This document shows positions 8,137 to 17,095 of a stretch of 64,000 nt of DNA, in pieces. The notes under the pieces were generated by a model. That model worked only from the letters and a program-made list of their open reading frames with translations. It ran no database searches and was not told the origin of the DNA. Numbering within the stretch: the first letter of the stretch is position 1; each line of letters begins with the position of its first letter. Location: assembly GCF_016907975.1 (NCBI RefSeq), contig NZ_JAFBCY010000002.1, positions 248,001-312,000 on the forward strand. Direction: 5' to 3'. The translations under genes were made by a program, and so were the position numbers. This stretch comes from Methylopila capsulata. Lineage in GTDB: Bacteria > Pseudomonadota > Alphaproteobacteria > Rhizobiales > Methylopilaceae.

Positions 8137-9492
8137 TCAGAACGACGACTTGCCCTCGGCCGGCACGGCGTTGCGGTAGATCCCGCCGGGCACGGCGACG
8201 GGTGAGTTGGAGGCGGCGTTGGGACCCGGCGACAGCGTCTGGCCCGCCTTCTTCGGGGTCAGCTCGATCTTCACGCGGCCCTTTTTGTCGGTCGAGGCCG
8301 CGGTCTTCTTCGCCCCCTTCGCCGCGGGCTTCGCCTTCTGGGGCGTGGCGGCCTTCAGCGGCTTCACCTTGGCCGAGCCCGGCTTCACGGCCGCGCCGGG
8401 GATCAGCGCCGGGGTCGTCGAGGCCTTCGGCGCGAAGGCCGGCGGGTCCTCGTCGAGACCGCTCGGCTTCGCCGCCACCTGCGGCGCGTTGGGCGCCGGC
8501 GTGGCATAGACCATCACCGGATTCACCTGGGTCTTGGACATCAGGATCGGCCGCCAGGGATGGCCGTTCGGGTCGAGCTTGCGGGCGGCGCGGACCTTGG
8601 CGGTGGACTTGCCGCACATCTGCTCGCGCAGGTCCACGGGGAAGGCCGCCGTCATGTCGGGCAGGCTCGCCAGCGCGCCGCGCACCGTGGTCGCCGCGAA
8701 GCCGCGCTCGAAGGCGTCGATCGCGGTCTCCGACCGCTCGATCGGCGTCGGCGCGCCGAGCACCACGGTGACGAGGTGGCGGCTGCCGCGGGTCGCGGTC
8801 GCCACCACGTTGAAGCCGGACGAGCAGACGTAGCCGGTCTTCATCCCGTCGGTGCCGGGATAGCGGCCGACGAGGCCGTTGTGGTTGCGCAGGATGCGGT
8901 CGCCGATCTGGATGGCGTCGAGCGAGAACAGGCCGGCCCACTGCGGGAAGTCGCGGTAGAGCCGGGTCGCCAGCACCGCCATGTCGCGCGCCGTGGTGCG
9001 CTGCAGGTCGGGGCCCGGCCTCACGGGCAGCCCGTTGGGATTGACGAAGTTGGTGTTCGTCATGCCGATGCGCTTGGCCGTCGCGTTCATTTCGGCGACG
9101 AAGCCCTCGACGCTCCCGGAGGCGCCTTCGGCCAGCAGGAAGGCGATGTCGTTCGCCGACTGCACCATCAGCATCTTGAGCGCGTCGTCGACGGTGACGG
9201 TCTGGCCGACCTGGAAGCCCATCTTGGAGGGCGGCTCGGCCTGGGCGCGCGCGGTGTAGACCAGCGGGGCGTCCCGGCGAAGCTTGCCGTTCTGGAGCGC
9301 CTGCAGGACCACGTAAGTGGTCATCAGCTTGGTCAGCGAGGCCGGATACCAGGGGACGGTCGCCTCCTGCGCCTCCAGCACCTGGCCGGTGGCGACGTCC
9401 GCGACGACGAGGGGGTTCGCCGAGGCCGGCGCGACCAGCGCGAGCGTTGCGGCGAGCCACGCGACGGCGCGGCGGGCGGGGGACTGGAGCAT
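8137..9492 (-). CDS. D-alanyl-D-alanine carboxypeptidase (PBP5/6, DacA/DacF family)
   Basis: A 451-residue peptidase S11 that trims the terminal D-Ala from peptidoglycan stem peptides. A signal peptide ends near residue 25 (ALVAPASA). Active-site motifs: SxxK in PASLTKLMT (about residues 51-59), SxN in QSANDIAFLL, and KTG in GMKTGYVC. The catalytic domain ends near residue 290. The last 150 residues are a Lys/Ala/Pro-rich low-complexity tail (KAATPQKAKPAAKGAKKTAA), longer and more basic than in PBP5 and without an obvious amphipathic membrane anchor. The tail may bind the anionic cell wall; that is an inference. Confidence 0.92.
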   Translation of the reverse strand: MLQSPARRAVAWLAATLALVAPASANPLVVADVATGQVLEAQEATVPWYPASLTKLMTTYVVLQALQNGKLRRDAPLVYTARAQAEPPSKMGFQVGQTVTVDDALKMLMVQSANDIAFLLAEGASGSVEGFVAEMNATAKRIGMTNTNFVNPNGLPVRPGPDLQRTTARDMAVLATRLYRDFPQWAGLFSLDAIQIGDRILRNHNGLVGRYPGTDGMKTGYVCSSGFNVVATATRGSRHLVTVVLGAPTPIERSETAIDAFERGFAATTVRGALASLPDMTAAFPVDLREQMCGKSTAKVRAARKLDPNGHPWRPILMSKTQVNPVMVYATPAPNAPQVAAKPSGLDEDPPAFAPKASTTPALIPGAAVKPGSAKVKPLKAATPQKAKPAAKGAKKTAASTDKKGRVKIELTPKKAGQTLSPGPNAASNSPVAVPGGIYRNAVPAEGKSSF

Positions 9493-9701
9493 GGGCGCGA
9501 TCGTACTCGTGATGCGTGGTCGTCGAGGCGACGCTCTCGCCCTCGCGCATCGCCGACGCGCGACCGGGCCAGGGACGGCTGCCTAAAGAACGCCTGCCTG
9601 AGGCAGGACCGTTGTACCTTCAGAGTCGGAAAAGGTCCAATGACGGGCGTTCACGAGGGGCGGAGCGGGGACGGTCTTTGGGGAGAAGCCCGCGCGCTCT
9701 T

Positions 9702-9769
9702 TCCCTTCTCCCCCTGCGGGAGAAGGTGGCGCGTAAGCGCCGGATGAGGGGGCGTCCGGGACGCCCGCT
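9702..9769. repeat. Half copy of the CTTCTCCC/GGGAGAAGG repeat family
   Basis: It starts with CCCTTCTCCCCCTGCGGGAG and continues into GCGCCGGATGAGGGGGCGTC, matching one arm of the 4774-4925 element. It ends 7 bp from the ndvA stop codon. Being a short hairpin at the 3' end of a minus-strand gene, it could serve as its transcription end. The rest of the gap 9493-9775 shows no gene. Confidence 0.6.
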
Positions 9770-9775
9770 CCGGCG

Positions 9776-11575
9776 TCACCCCAACTGCGGCGCGGGATCC
9801 TTCTCGTCGGCCGCGTGCGCCAGCGCCTGGGCGGCGACCAGCTTCGCGAAGGGGCCGTCGGCCGCCGCGAGACGGGCGAAGGAGCCGCTTTCCACGATCC
9901 GCCCGCGCTCGAACACCAGCACGCGGTCCGCGGAGCGCACCGTCGCCAGCCGGTGGGCGATGACGAGCGTGGTGCGGCCGGCGCGCGCGGCGTCGAGCGC
10001 CGCCTGCACCTTCTGCTCGGTGTGCGCGTCGAGCGCGCTGGTCGCCTCGTCGAGCACGAGGATCGGCGGGTCCTTCAGCAGCGCGCGGGCGATCGAGAGC
10101 CGCTGGCGCTCGCCGCCCGAAAGCGAGGCGCCGCGCTCGCCGAGAACGGTGGCGAAGCCATGCGGCAGGCGCCGGACCACGTCCAGCACCTCGGCCCTGG
10201 CGCAGGCGGCCTCGAGCTCCGCGTCGGTCGCCTCGGGCCGGCCGACGCGGAGGTTGTCGGCGATGGAGCGCGCGAACAGCATCGGCTCCTGGAACACGAC
10301 GCCGATGTTCCGGCGCAGTCCTTCCAGCGTCATGTCGCGGATGTCGATCCCGTCGATCAGCACGCGGCCCTCCTGCGGGTCGAAGGCGCGGTGCAGCAGC
10401 GACAGCGTGGTGGACTTGCCCGAGCCGGTCGCGCCCACCAGCGCCACCGTCATGCCCGGCGTCGCCTCGAACGAGACCTCGGCGAGCGTCGGCCTCCCCG
10501 CCTCATAGGCGAAGGAGACGCGGTCGAAGGTCACCTCGCCCCGCACCCGGCCGGGATCGCGCGCGTCCGGGCGGTCGGCGACCTCGGGCACGGCGTCGAG
10601 CAGGCGCAGGAATTCGCCGATTCGCGGGGCGTTCAGCAGCGCCATGTTGACGAGGGCGACCGCGTCGCCGAGCCGGGCGACGACGAGCGTCGCGAGCGCC
10701 GCGAAGGTCACGATGTCGCCGACGCTCGCGAGCCCCTGCGCGTTCAGCGCCGCGCCCGCCAGCACCACGCCGAGCACCGTCAGCGTGCCGGCGGCGGGCG
10801 TCGCGGCGGCGGCGTAGGCCCACCACGACAGGATCGGCATCTGCGCGTCGAGCAGGCGCTGCATCACCCCGCGCACGACAGCCATCTCCCGCCCGACGCT
10901 CGCGAAGCTCTGCACCACCGCGACGTTGCCGATGGCGTCGGCGGCGTGCTGGGCGAGGTCGGAGTGGTAGCCCTCGATGTTCTCCTGCTGGGTCTGGGTC
11001 TTGCGCAGCAGCGCGATGAGCGCGATCCCGAACACGACCACGAGCCCGATCAGGATCAGCCCCAGCCAGAGGTTGAGCGCGAGCGAGGCCGGCAGCAGCG
11101 CGACGACGCCCACCAGCGTCGCGAGCCCCGAGCGGAAGAACGACAGCCAGACGTCGGCGAGCGCGTTCGCGCCCATGGTCAGCGCCTTGACGATGCGGCC
11201 GGAATGGGTGCGCCGATGAAAGCTCAGCGGCAGCGTCAGCACATGGCCGAAGGCCTCGGTCATGGCGGCCAGCCGCCGGCGGTGCGACAGCCGGTCGGCG
11301 TGGAGGCCGACCAGAACCCGGCCGACGATGGCCGCGAGCGCCACCGCGCCCCAGGCGGCGGCGAGCGCCGGGATGGCGTCCGCCTCCCCCCGCGTCAGCT
11401 TGTCGATCACCTTGCCGAACAGCACCGGCTCCGCGAAGGCGGCGAGCGCCAGCGCGACGTTGCCCAGCGCGAGCATCAGCGCGAGCGGCCGCTCCGGCCC
11501 GAGCAGGCCGATGGCGCGGACGTAGGTGGCGAAAATCCCGGGAGCGGGGCGATCGGCGGCGGAGGGCACGGACAT
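9776..11575 (-). CDS. ndvA: Cyclic beta-1,2-glucan exporter, ABC ATPase/permease fusion (NdvA/ChvA)
   Basis: A 599-residue half-transporter with an N-terminal six-helix exporter domain (about 1-330) and a C-terminal ATPase. ATPase motifs: Walker A GATGSGKSTTLSLL, signature LSGGERQRLSIARALL, Walker B ILVLDEATSALD, H-loop VIAHRLATVRS. The opening (FATYVRAIGLLGPERP) and helix 1 (EPVLFGKVIDKL) match the NdvA/ChvA family, which exports periplasmic cyclic glucan for osmotic adaptation and host interaction in Rhizobiales. The frame is open to 11656, but the ATG at 11575 fits the family N-terminus. It diverges from podJ. No glucan synthase (ndvB) is present in this window, so substrate assignment rests on family resemblance. 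Confidence 0.85.
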   Translation of the reverse strand: MSVPSAADRPAPGIFATYVRAIGLLGPERPLALMLALGNVALALAAFAEPVLFGKVIDKLTRGEADAIPALAAAWGAVALAAIVGRVLVGLHADRLSHRRRLAAMTEAFGHVLTLPLSFHRRTHSGRIVKALTMGANALADVWLSFFRSGLATLVGVVALLPASLALNLWLGLILIGLVVVFGIALIALLRKTQTQQENIEGYHSDLAQHAADAIGNVAVVQSFASVGREMAVVRGVMQRLLDAQMPILSWWAYAAAATPAAGTLTVLGVVLAGAALNAQGLASVGDIVTFAALATLVVARLGDAVALVNMALLNAPRIGEFLRLLDAVPEVADRPDARDPGRVRGEVTFDRVSFAYEAGRPTLAEVSFEATPGMTVALVGATGSGKSTTLSLLHRAFDPQEGRVLIDGIDIRDMTLEGLRRNIGVVFQEPMLFARSIADNLRVGRPEATDAELEAACARAEVLDVVRRLPHGFATVLGERGASLSGGERQRLSIARALLKDPPILVLDEATSALDAHTEQKVQAALDAARAGRTTLVIAHRLATVRSADRVLVFERGRIVESGSFARLAAADGPFAKLVAAQALAHAADEKDPAPQLG

Positions 11576-11659
11576 AGCTGGAAAGATCGCCAAAACGGCC
11601 TGCGGCGCAAGGCGACGCGGTAACGCAACCTTAAGATCCGCCCCTGGCCGGACCACACG

Positions 11660-11674
11660 TTAACAGCTTGTTTA
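11660..11674 (+). promoter_or_regulatory. Possible CtrA-type box upstream of podJ-like gene
   Basis: TTAA-CAGCTTG-TTTA matches the full CtrA consensus TTAA-N7-TTAA at 7 of 8 fixed positions. A further TTAAC half-site follows at 11684. It lies in the 224-bp divergent region between ndvA and the podJ-like gene, in an otherwise GC-rich stretch. Confidence 0.35.
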
Positions 11675-11799
11675 CCCTCTTCGTTAACTGTGCGTTGAGA
11701 GGTCCACGCCCGGCGCGGCCTCGATCAAAGCCCCTAACCCGCCGCGCGGAGCCGGACCGCCGGGCGCGATGGGACGGGGCGACGCCCAGGGTGCGCGCC

Positions 11800-14700
11800 A
11801 TGAGCTTGAGCGATCCGAGATACGTGACAGCCGGCGCCGACGAAGCCGACGCAGGCGGCCATCGGCTGGAGCGGCTGGCGGAACGCCTTTCGGACGCGCG
11901 ACGCGACGGCGACAGCTCCTCTCCCCTGCCGGAGCTGGAGCAGCTGGTCTCCATGCTGGCGCAGCGCAACATCCAGACCGAGGACCGCCTCGCCAACGCG
12001 CTCGAAGGTCTTGCGCGGTGGGTCGAACGGTCGGACGCCAACGCGCCCGCAGCCCAGGCGGCGGTCGCGGCGCTCGAACCGGTCGCGCCGGCCCCGGCGC
12101 CTTCCGCCGAGCCCTCGGCGGGCGACCTCGAGGCGCGCCTCACCGTTTTCGCGCGCACGCTCACCGAAGCCCCGGCGCCCGCCCCCATTCCACCGGCCGA
12201 GCCGGCGCCGAAGGCCACCCAGCCCGGCTCGCTGCGCGCCGCGCTCGCTGAAATCGCCGCCCGTCAGAAGGATCTGGACGCGAACGAGGAGGCTCCGCCC
12301 CTCCCCGCCGCCGTCGCTCCCGACGCCGCGCAGGCGCCCGCCGCGCCGATGGTCGATCCGATCGCGGTCGCCGGCCTGCGCGAAGAGATCGAGACCCTCG
12401 GCTCCGCGATCCGCGACATGCCCACCCGCGCCGAGGTCGACGGTCTCGCCCGCGAGATGGCGGCGCTGGCCGCCCGGCTCGGCGAGGACCGGCCGGCCCG
12501 GCTCGATTCCGTATCGCTGATGGCGATCGACACCCTCGTCTCCGAGGTCGACAGGATGCGCGGCGACGCGGCGAGCCCGCAGATGCTGGCCCGCTTCGCC
12601 GACGAACTCGGCGCCGTCGCGGCGCGGCTCGACCATCTGACGCCGGCGAGCCCCGAGCTGTTCGACACGCTGGCGCAGCGGATCGAGCAGGTGCGCGAGG
12701 AGCTCACGCAGTTCCCGCCGATGGCCGCGGTCGAGAGCCTCGCGACCGAGATCCAGGCCGTGCTCGCCCGCCTCGACGCGCAGGAGCGGGCCGCCGCGCC
12801 GACCCAGCAGGCGGTCGCGGAGCTGTCGGGCAAGGTCGCGGTTCTCGGCGGCAAGATCGACGGCATCGCCGCCGCCGCGGAACAGCGCGCCGAGGAAGCC
12901 GAGCGCATGGGCCAGGCGGTGCGCGCCGAACTCGCGACCCTGTCCAGCGCCGATGCGATGGAAAGCTTCAGCCGCCAGATCGAGAACCTGACCGCGAAGC
13001 TCGAGAGCCGGCGCCAGCAGGGGCTGTCCACGGACGAGCTCGGCGCGAAGATCCCGGCGCTGATCGACAAGATCGACGAACTGACGGCGACGTCGGACGC
13101 GCGGTCCTCGGACGCCGAGCGCGTCGCCGAGGCCGTGCGCGCCGAACTCGCGGCGATCGCCCAGCCCGCCGCCAAGCTTGACGACATCGGCCGACGGATC
13201 GAAGCGCTCACGCTCGAGCTGGCCCGGCGCCCTTCGGGATCCGACGGCGCCGAAGCCATCGCCGGGAAGATCGACGGTCTCGGCGTCCGGCTCGAGGCGG
13301 TCGCCGCCGCCGCCCGCGCCCGCGGCGCCTCCGCCGAACGTGTCGAAGAGGCGGTCCGCGGCATCGCCGAGCACCTGATCGCGACCGCGCAGGCGGACGC
13401 CGGCGGGGCCAAGGCCTTCGTCGGTATAGAGACCTTCGGCGGCCTCGAGACGCGCATCGAACAGGTGGTCGACGGGCTGGACCGCGCCGGCGGCCGGCTC
13501 GACGACCTCAACGCCGGCTTCGCCGCGCTCGCCGCGCGGGTCGAGCAGGCCGCCGCCGAAGCCGGACGGAACGCCGTCGCGGCGCTGCGGGCCGACGTCG
13601 GCCAGAGCGCGACGCCCCTCGCCGACGGCTCCGACCAGCTCGCCCACGCCCTGCTCGAGATCAAGGCCGCCGCCAAGCGCGACGACCGGCGCACCTCCGA
13701 CACGCTGGACGCTGTCCGGCTCACGCTCGAGCGCCTGATCGACCGGATGGAGGCGATCGACGAGGCGTTGAACGCCCAGGGCGTCGGGGTCGGCTTCGCG
13801 GAACATCGGTCCGCCTTCGACGACCGCCCGCAGACGGCGCCCGGGCCGCGCGTCGACGCCACCGAGGCCGCTCGCGCCGCCGCGCGCCGGGCGATGGAGG
13901 AAATCGACGCCTCCGGCGACCTCGCCGCGCGCTTCGGACGTCCGCCGGCCGACGCCGCCTTCCGGCCGGTCGCCGATCTCGCAGCCGACCACCCGCTCGA
14001 GCCGGGCGCGGCGCTGCGCGCCGAGCGCCGGACCGACGGCCTGCTGGACGCCCCTCACGAGCGGCAGCCCGAGGGTCCCTCGGGCGAAGTCGGCGCGCTG
14101 AGCGCCGCCGCGCTGATCGCCTCGGCCCGGCGCGCGGTGACGCGGCCGGCGCCCGAAGCCGAGAACGTGATTGCGGAGCTGGCGACGGACGAGCGCCGCT
14201 CGCGCGCCGCCGGCGTCATGGCCGTCCTGAAAGCCCGGCGTCGTCCGATCCTGCTCGGGATCGCGGCCGCCCTGATCGTGCTGGGCGTGCTGAAGGCCGC
14301 CACCAGCATCAACGACCACGGCGCCGAGACGGCCGCCGAACCGGCCGCCCCGACCGCGGAGAGCGCGCCGCCCGCCCAGCCGGCCCCGCAGCTTCAGGCG
14401 CCGGAGCCGGCGCCCCAGCCGGCCCCCGCCGCGCCCGCGGAGCCGCAGCCCGTCGAGCCTGCCCCGGCGCCGAAGCCGCGGGCCGAGGTCGCGCCGCCGC
14501 GGGCGAAGGCCGCCGACATCACCGATTTCGCCTTTTCCCAGACCCTCGATCCGTCGGGCCAGAAGTTCACGGCTCCGCCGAAGTCGGACGACATCGTGAC
14601 CGGCTCGATCAACCGCGGCGACGCGCTGCCGGATTCGATCGGCGGCTCGATGCTCCGGCTGCGCGCGGTGCAGGGCGATCCCTCGGCGCAGCTCGAGATC

Positions 14701-15303
14701 GCGGACCGTCTGGCCGCCGGCCGCGGCGTCGAAGCCGATCCGGTCGCCGCCGCCCGCTGGCTGGAGAAGGCCGCGGTCCAGGGCCTCGCCCCGGCGCAGC
14801 ACCGCCTCGGCAGCCTTTACGAGAAGGGCCGCGGCGTGCCCCGCGACCTCGCGATCGCCCGGCGCTGGTACGAGCAGGCGGCCGCCTCCGGCAACGTGCG
14901 CGCCATGCACAATCTCGGCGTGCTGCACGCCGAGGGCGGCCTCGGCAAGCCGGACTTCGGAGCGGCGATCGTGTGGTTCCGCATGGCCGCCGAACGCGGC
15001 CTGGTGGACAGCCAGTACAATCTCGCGGTGCTCGAGGCCCGCGGGCTCGGCGGCAAGCGCGATCTGGCCGACGCCTACAAATGGTTCTCGCTCGCAAGCG
15101 CACAGGGCGACCAGGACGCCGGCCGCAAGCGGGCCGACGTGGCGAAAGCCCTCGGCGCCGCCAACGTCGCGAGCGCCGATCAGCTGGTGACGAACTTCAA
15201 GCCGCGCGCGGTCGATCCCGCCGCAAACGAGGTCCCCACCCCTCCCGGCGGCTGGGACCAGGCCTCCGCGAACTCCGCCGCCGCCCCGATGCAGCTGCGC
15301 TGA
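11800..15303 (+). CDS. podJ: PodJ-like polar organelle development protein with Sel1 repeats
   Basis: A 1167-residue protein with the PodJ layout. Residues 1-800 are a long cytoplasmic Ala/Glu/Arg-rich coiled-coil region with repeated units of the type LAxRIEQVxEEL and IPALIDKIDELTA. One membrane helix follows at about 817-836 (ILLGIAAALIVLGVLKAA), then a Pro/Ala-rich linker (about 845-915), then about four Sel1 repeats at 950-1110 (GRGVEADPVAAARWLEKAA, KGRGVPRDLAIARRWYEQAA). PodJ organises the new cell pole in Caulobacter and rhizobia. No C-terminal peptidoglycan-binding domain is seen; it ends shortly after the Sel1 repeats. ATG 11800 was preferred over an open frame reaching 11668, whose first 44 residues are Arg/Pro-rich and non-conserved in appearance. 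Confidence 0.82.
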   Translation: MSLSDPRYVTAGADEADAGGHRLERLAERLSDARRDGDSSSPLPELEQLVSMLAQRNIQTEDRLANALEGLARWVERSDANAPAAQAAVAALEPVAPAPAPSAEPSAGDLEARLTVFARTLTEAPAPAPIPPAEPAPKATQPGSLRAALAEIAARQKDLDANEEAPPLPAAVAPDAAQAPAAPMVDPIAVAGLREEIETLGSAIRDMPTRAEVDGLAREMAALAARLGEDRPARLDSVSLMAIDTLVSEVDRMRGDAASPQMLARFADELGAVAARLDHLTPASPELFDTLAQRIEQVREELTQFPPMAAVESLATEIQAVLARLDAQERAAAPTQQAVAELSGKVAVLGGKIDGIAAAAEQRAEEAERMGQAVRAELATLSSADAMESFSRQIENLTAKLESRRQQGLSTDELGAKIPALIDKIDELTATSDARSSDAERVAEAVRAELAAIAQPAAKLDDIGRRIEALTLELARRPSGSDGAEAIAGKIDGLGVRLEAVAAAARARGASAERVEEAVRGIAEHLIATAQADAGGAKAFVGIETFGGLETRIEQVVDGLDRAGGRLDDLNAGFAALAARVEQAAAEAGRNAVAALRADVGQSATPLADGSDQLAHALLEIKAAAKRDDRRTSDTLDAVRLTLERLIDRMEAIDEALNAQGVGVGFAEHRSAFDDRPQTAPGPRVDATEAARAAARRAMEEIDASGDLAARFGRPPADAAFRPVADLAADHPLEPGAALRAERRTDGLLDAPHERQPEGPSGEVGALSAAALIASARRAVTRPAPEAENVIAELATDERRSRAAGVMAVLKARRRPILLGIAAALIVLGVLKAATSINDHGAETAAEPAAPTAESAPPAQPAPQLQAPEPAPQPAPAAPAEPQPVEPAPAPKPRAEVAPPRAKAADITDFAFSQTLDPSGQKFTAPPKSDDIVTGSINRGDALPDSIGGSMLRLRAVQGDPSAQLEIADRLAAGRGVEADPVAAARWLEKAAVQGLAPAQHRLGSLYEKGRGVPRDLAIARRWYEQAAASGNVRAMHNLGVLHAEGGLGKPDFGAAIVWFRMAAERGLVDSQYNLAVLEARGLGGKRDLADAYKWFSLASAQGDQDAGRKRADVAKALGAANVASADQLVTNFKPRAVDPAANEVPTPPGGWDQASANSAAAPMQLR

Positions 15304-15324
15304 TCGGCGCCTGACGCGTTGACA

Positions 15325-15344
15325 ACGCCCGCTCCGGCGGGCGT
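15325..15344. terminator. Hairpin after podJ-like gene
   Basis: Perfect 8-bp stem ACGCCCGC / GCGGGCGT with a TCCG loop, 22 bp after the stop codon. No T-run follows, so intrinsic termination is uncertain. Confidence 0.3.
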
Positions 15345-15397
15345 AACCACATCTGACGGGACGGCGCGACGGGCGCGCCGCCCGCGCGTCGCGGTCC

Positions 15398-16318
15398 ATG
15401 CAGATCTATCTTCCGATCGCTGAACTTCCGGTGGACGTGCTGCTCGTGATCGGCATGAGCCTCGCGGTCGGCTTCGTGTCGGGCCTGTTCGGCATCGGCG
15501 GCGGCTTCCTCATGACTCCGCTGCTGATCTTCATCGGGGTGCCGACCGCCGTCGCCGTCGCCTCCGAAGCCCCCCAGATCGCCGCCTCCGCCTTCACCGG
15601 CGCGCTCGCCTACTGGCGCCGCCGCGCGATCGATCTGAAGCTCGCCGGCGTGCTGCTCGGGGGCGGCGTCGTCGGCACGGGGCTCGGCGTCTGGTTCTTC
15701 AACGCCATGCGGGCCGCCGGGCAGCTCGAGGTCGTGATCGCGGTCTCCTACGTCGTGCTGCTCGGCGCGATCGGCGGGATCATGCTCACGGAGTCGCTGA
15801 AGGCGCTCCTCAAGACGAAGCCCGCAGCGCCCGCCCGGCGCGTCGGCGGCCGCAGCCTCATCGACCGTCTGCCGCTGAAGCTGCGGTTCAAGCAGTCGAT
15901 GATCTACGTCAGCGCGATCCCGCTGGTGGGCCTCGGCGTGTTCGTCGGCTTCGTCGGCGCCGTGCTCGGCATCGGCGGCGGGTTCCTGCTCGTGCCGGTG
16001 CTGGTCTATGTGTTCCGCGTGCCGACGGCGGTCGTGGTCGGCACCTCGCTTGCGCAGATCCTGATCACCATGCTCGCGGCCACCGTGCTGCACGCGACCG
16101 TCAACGCCTCGGTCGACGTGGTGCTCGCGATCCTGCTGATGCTCGGCGGGTCGATCGGCGCGCAGTTCGGCGTGCGGGCCGGCCAGAAGCTGCGCGGCGA
16201 GCAGCTGCGCCTGCTGCTCGCGCTGCTGCTGCTGGCCGTCGGCGCCCGCTTCCTGGTCGAGCTCGTGGCGCAGCCGGCGGAGCCGTTCTCCGTCTCGACG
16301 ACGGGACGGCCGAAGTGA
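15398..16318 (+). CDS. TauE/SafE-family sulfite/organosulfonate exporter
   Basis: A 306-residue integral membrane protein with about eight helices and two matching halves. Each half carries the family glycine motif: FVSGLFGIGGGFLMTPLL (about 29-46) and FVGAVLGIGGGFLLVPVLV (about 186-204). TauE/SafE proteins export sulfite, sulfoacetate or related anions. The long soluble loop between halves is basic (KTKPAAPARRVGGRS). The stop overlaps the next start in GTGA, tying it to the TIGR02186 gene. Substrate is not determined by the sequence. Confidence 0.9.
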   Translation: MQIYLPIAELPVDVLLVIGMSLAVGFVSGLFGIGGGFLMTPLLIFIGVPTAVAVASEAPQIAASAFTGALAYWRRRAIDLKLAGVLLGGGVVGTGLGVWFFNAMRAAGQLEVVIAVSYVVLLGAIGGIMLTESLKALLKTKPAAPARRVGGRSLIDRLPLKLRFKQSMIYVSAIPLVGLGVFVGFVGAVLGIGGGFLLVPVLVYVFRVPTAVVVGTSLAQILITMLAATVLHATVNASVDVVLAILLMLGGSIGAQFGVRAGQKLRGEQLRLLLALLLLAVGARFLVELVAQPAEPFSVSTTGRPK

Positions 16319-17070
16319 AGCCGCTGGCGGCCCTGGCGGTTCTCGCGCTGGTCGCCGCGGCGGGGCCGGCGCGGGCGGAGAAGCTGGTGCTGGCGCTGTC
16401 CTCGCAGCAGATCGCCATCGCCTCGAACTACGCCGGATCGGACGTCACCCTGTTCGGCGCCGTCCGGCCGGACGGCGAGACCGAGGCGCTGCAGCGAAGC
16501 TACGATCTCGTGGTCACCGTGCGCGGGCCGGCGACCACGCTCGAGGTGCGCGAGAAGGAACGGACCGCGGGGCTCTGGGTCAACCGCGAGCGCCGCCGGT
16601 TCCCGCGCACGCCGTCCTATCTCGCCACGCTCTCGACCCGCCCGCTCGACGACATGCTGTCGCCGGAGATCCGCGAGGGGCAGCGGCTCGGCCTGAAGGC
16701 GGCGGCCGCGCCGCGCGGCGAGGACCTCGGCCGTCCGGAGTTCTCCGAAGCGCTGATCCGCCTGCAGACCGGGCGCGGCCTGTGGCGCGAGGAGCCGAAG
16801 GGCGTCGTCTTCCTCGACCCGACGCTGTTCCGCACGACCTTCCACCTGCCCCCCAACGTCCCGTTCGGCGCCTTCGAAGCGGACGTCCGCCTGTTCGCGA
16901 GCGGCGTGCCGATCGCGCGCGAGACCATCACCTTCCGGGTGGTAAAATCGGGCTTCGAGGACCGCGTCGCCGCGCTCGCGGAGAACTGGCGTCTCGCCTA
17001 TGGTGTCGCGACGGCGCTGCTCGCGCTCGCCTTCGGCTGGACGGCGAGCGTGGCGTTCCGCCGGGATTGA
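16315..17070 (+). CDS. TIGR02186 family protein, membrane-anchored periplasmic
   Basis: A 251-residue protein with a cleavable signal peptide (ALAVLALVAAAGPARA, cleavage near residue 21) and a C-terminal membrane helix (AYGVATALLALAFGW, about 229-243). The body is periplasmic and beginning with LVLALSSQQIAIASNYAGSD, which marks the TIGR02186 family. No catalytic motif is recognised. Starts at GTG 16315, inside the stop region of the TauE/SafE gene. This pair recurs in alphaproteobacteria as far as I know, so the protein may act with the exporter, for instance as a periplasmic accessory; that is an inference. Confidence 0.82.
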   Translation: MKPLAALAVLALVAAAGPARAEKLVLALSSQQIAIASNYAGSDVTLFGAVRPDGETEALQRSYDLVVTVRGPATTLEVREKERTAGLWVNRERRRFPRTPSYLATLSTRPLDDMLSPEIREGQRLGLKAAAAPRGEDLGRPEFSEALIRLQTGRGLWREEPKGVVFLDPTLFRTTFHLPPNVPFGAFEADVRLFASGVPIARETITFRVVKSGFEDRVAALAENWRLAYGVATALLALAFGWTASVAFRRD

Positions 17071-17095
17071 GCCCGACCGCCGTCGCGGAGCCGCC

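Noticed and set aside
11734-15399. Open frame of over 1200 codons opposite the podJ-like gene
   Set aside because: Same reason: Arg/Gly-rich shadow of a long high-GC coding region; the plus strand carries the membrane helix and Sel1 repeats.
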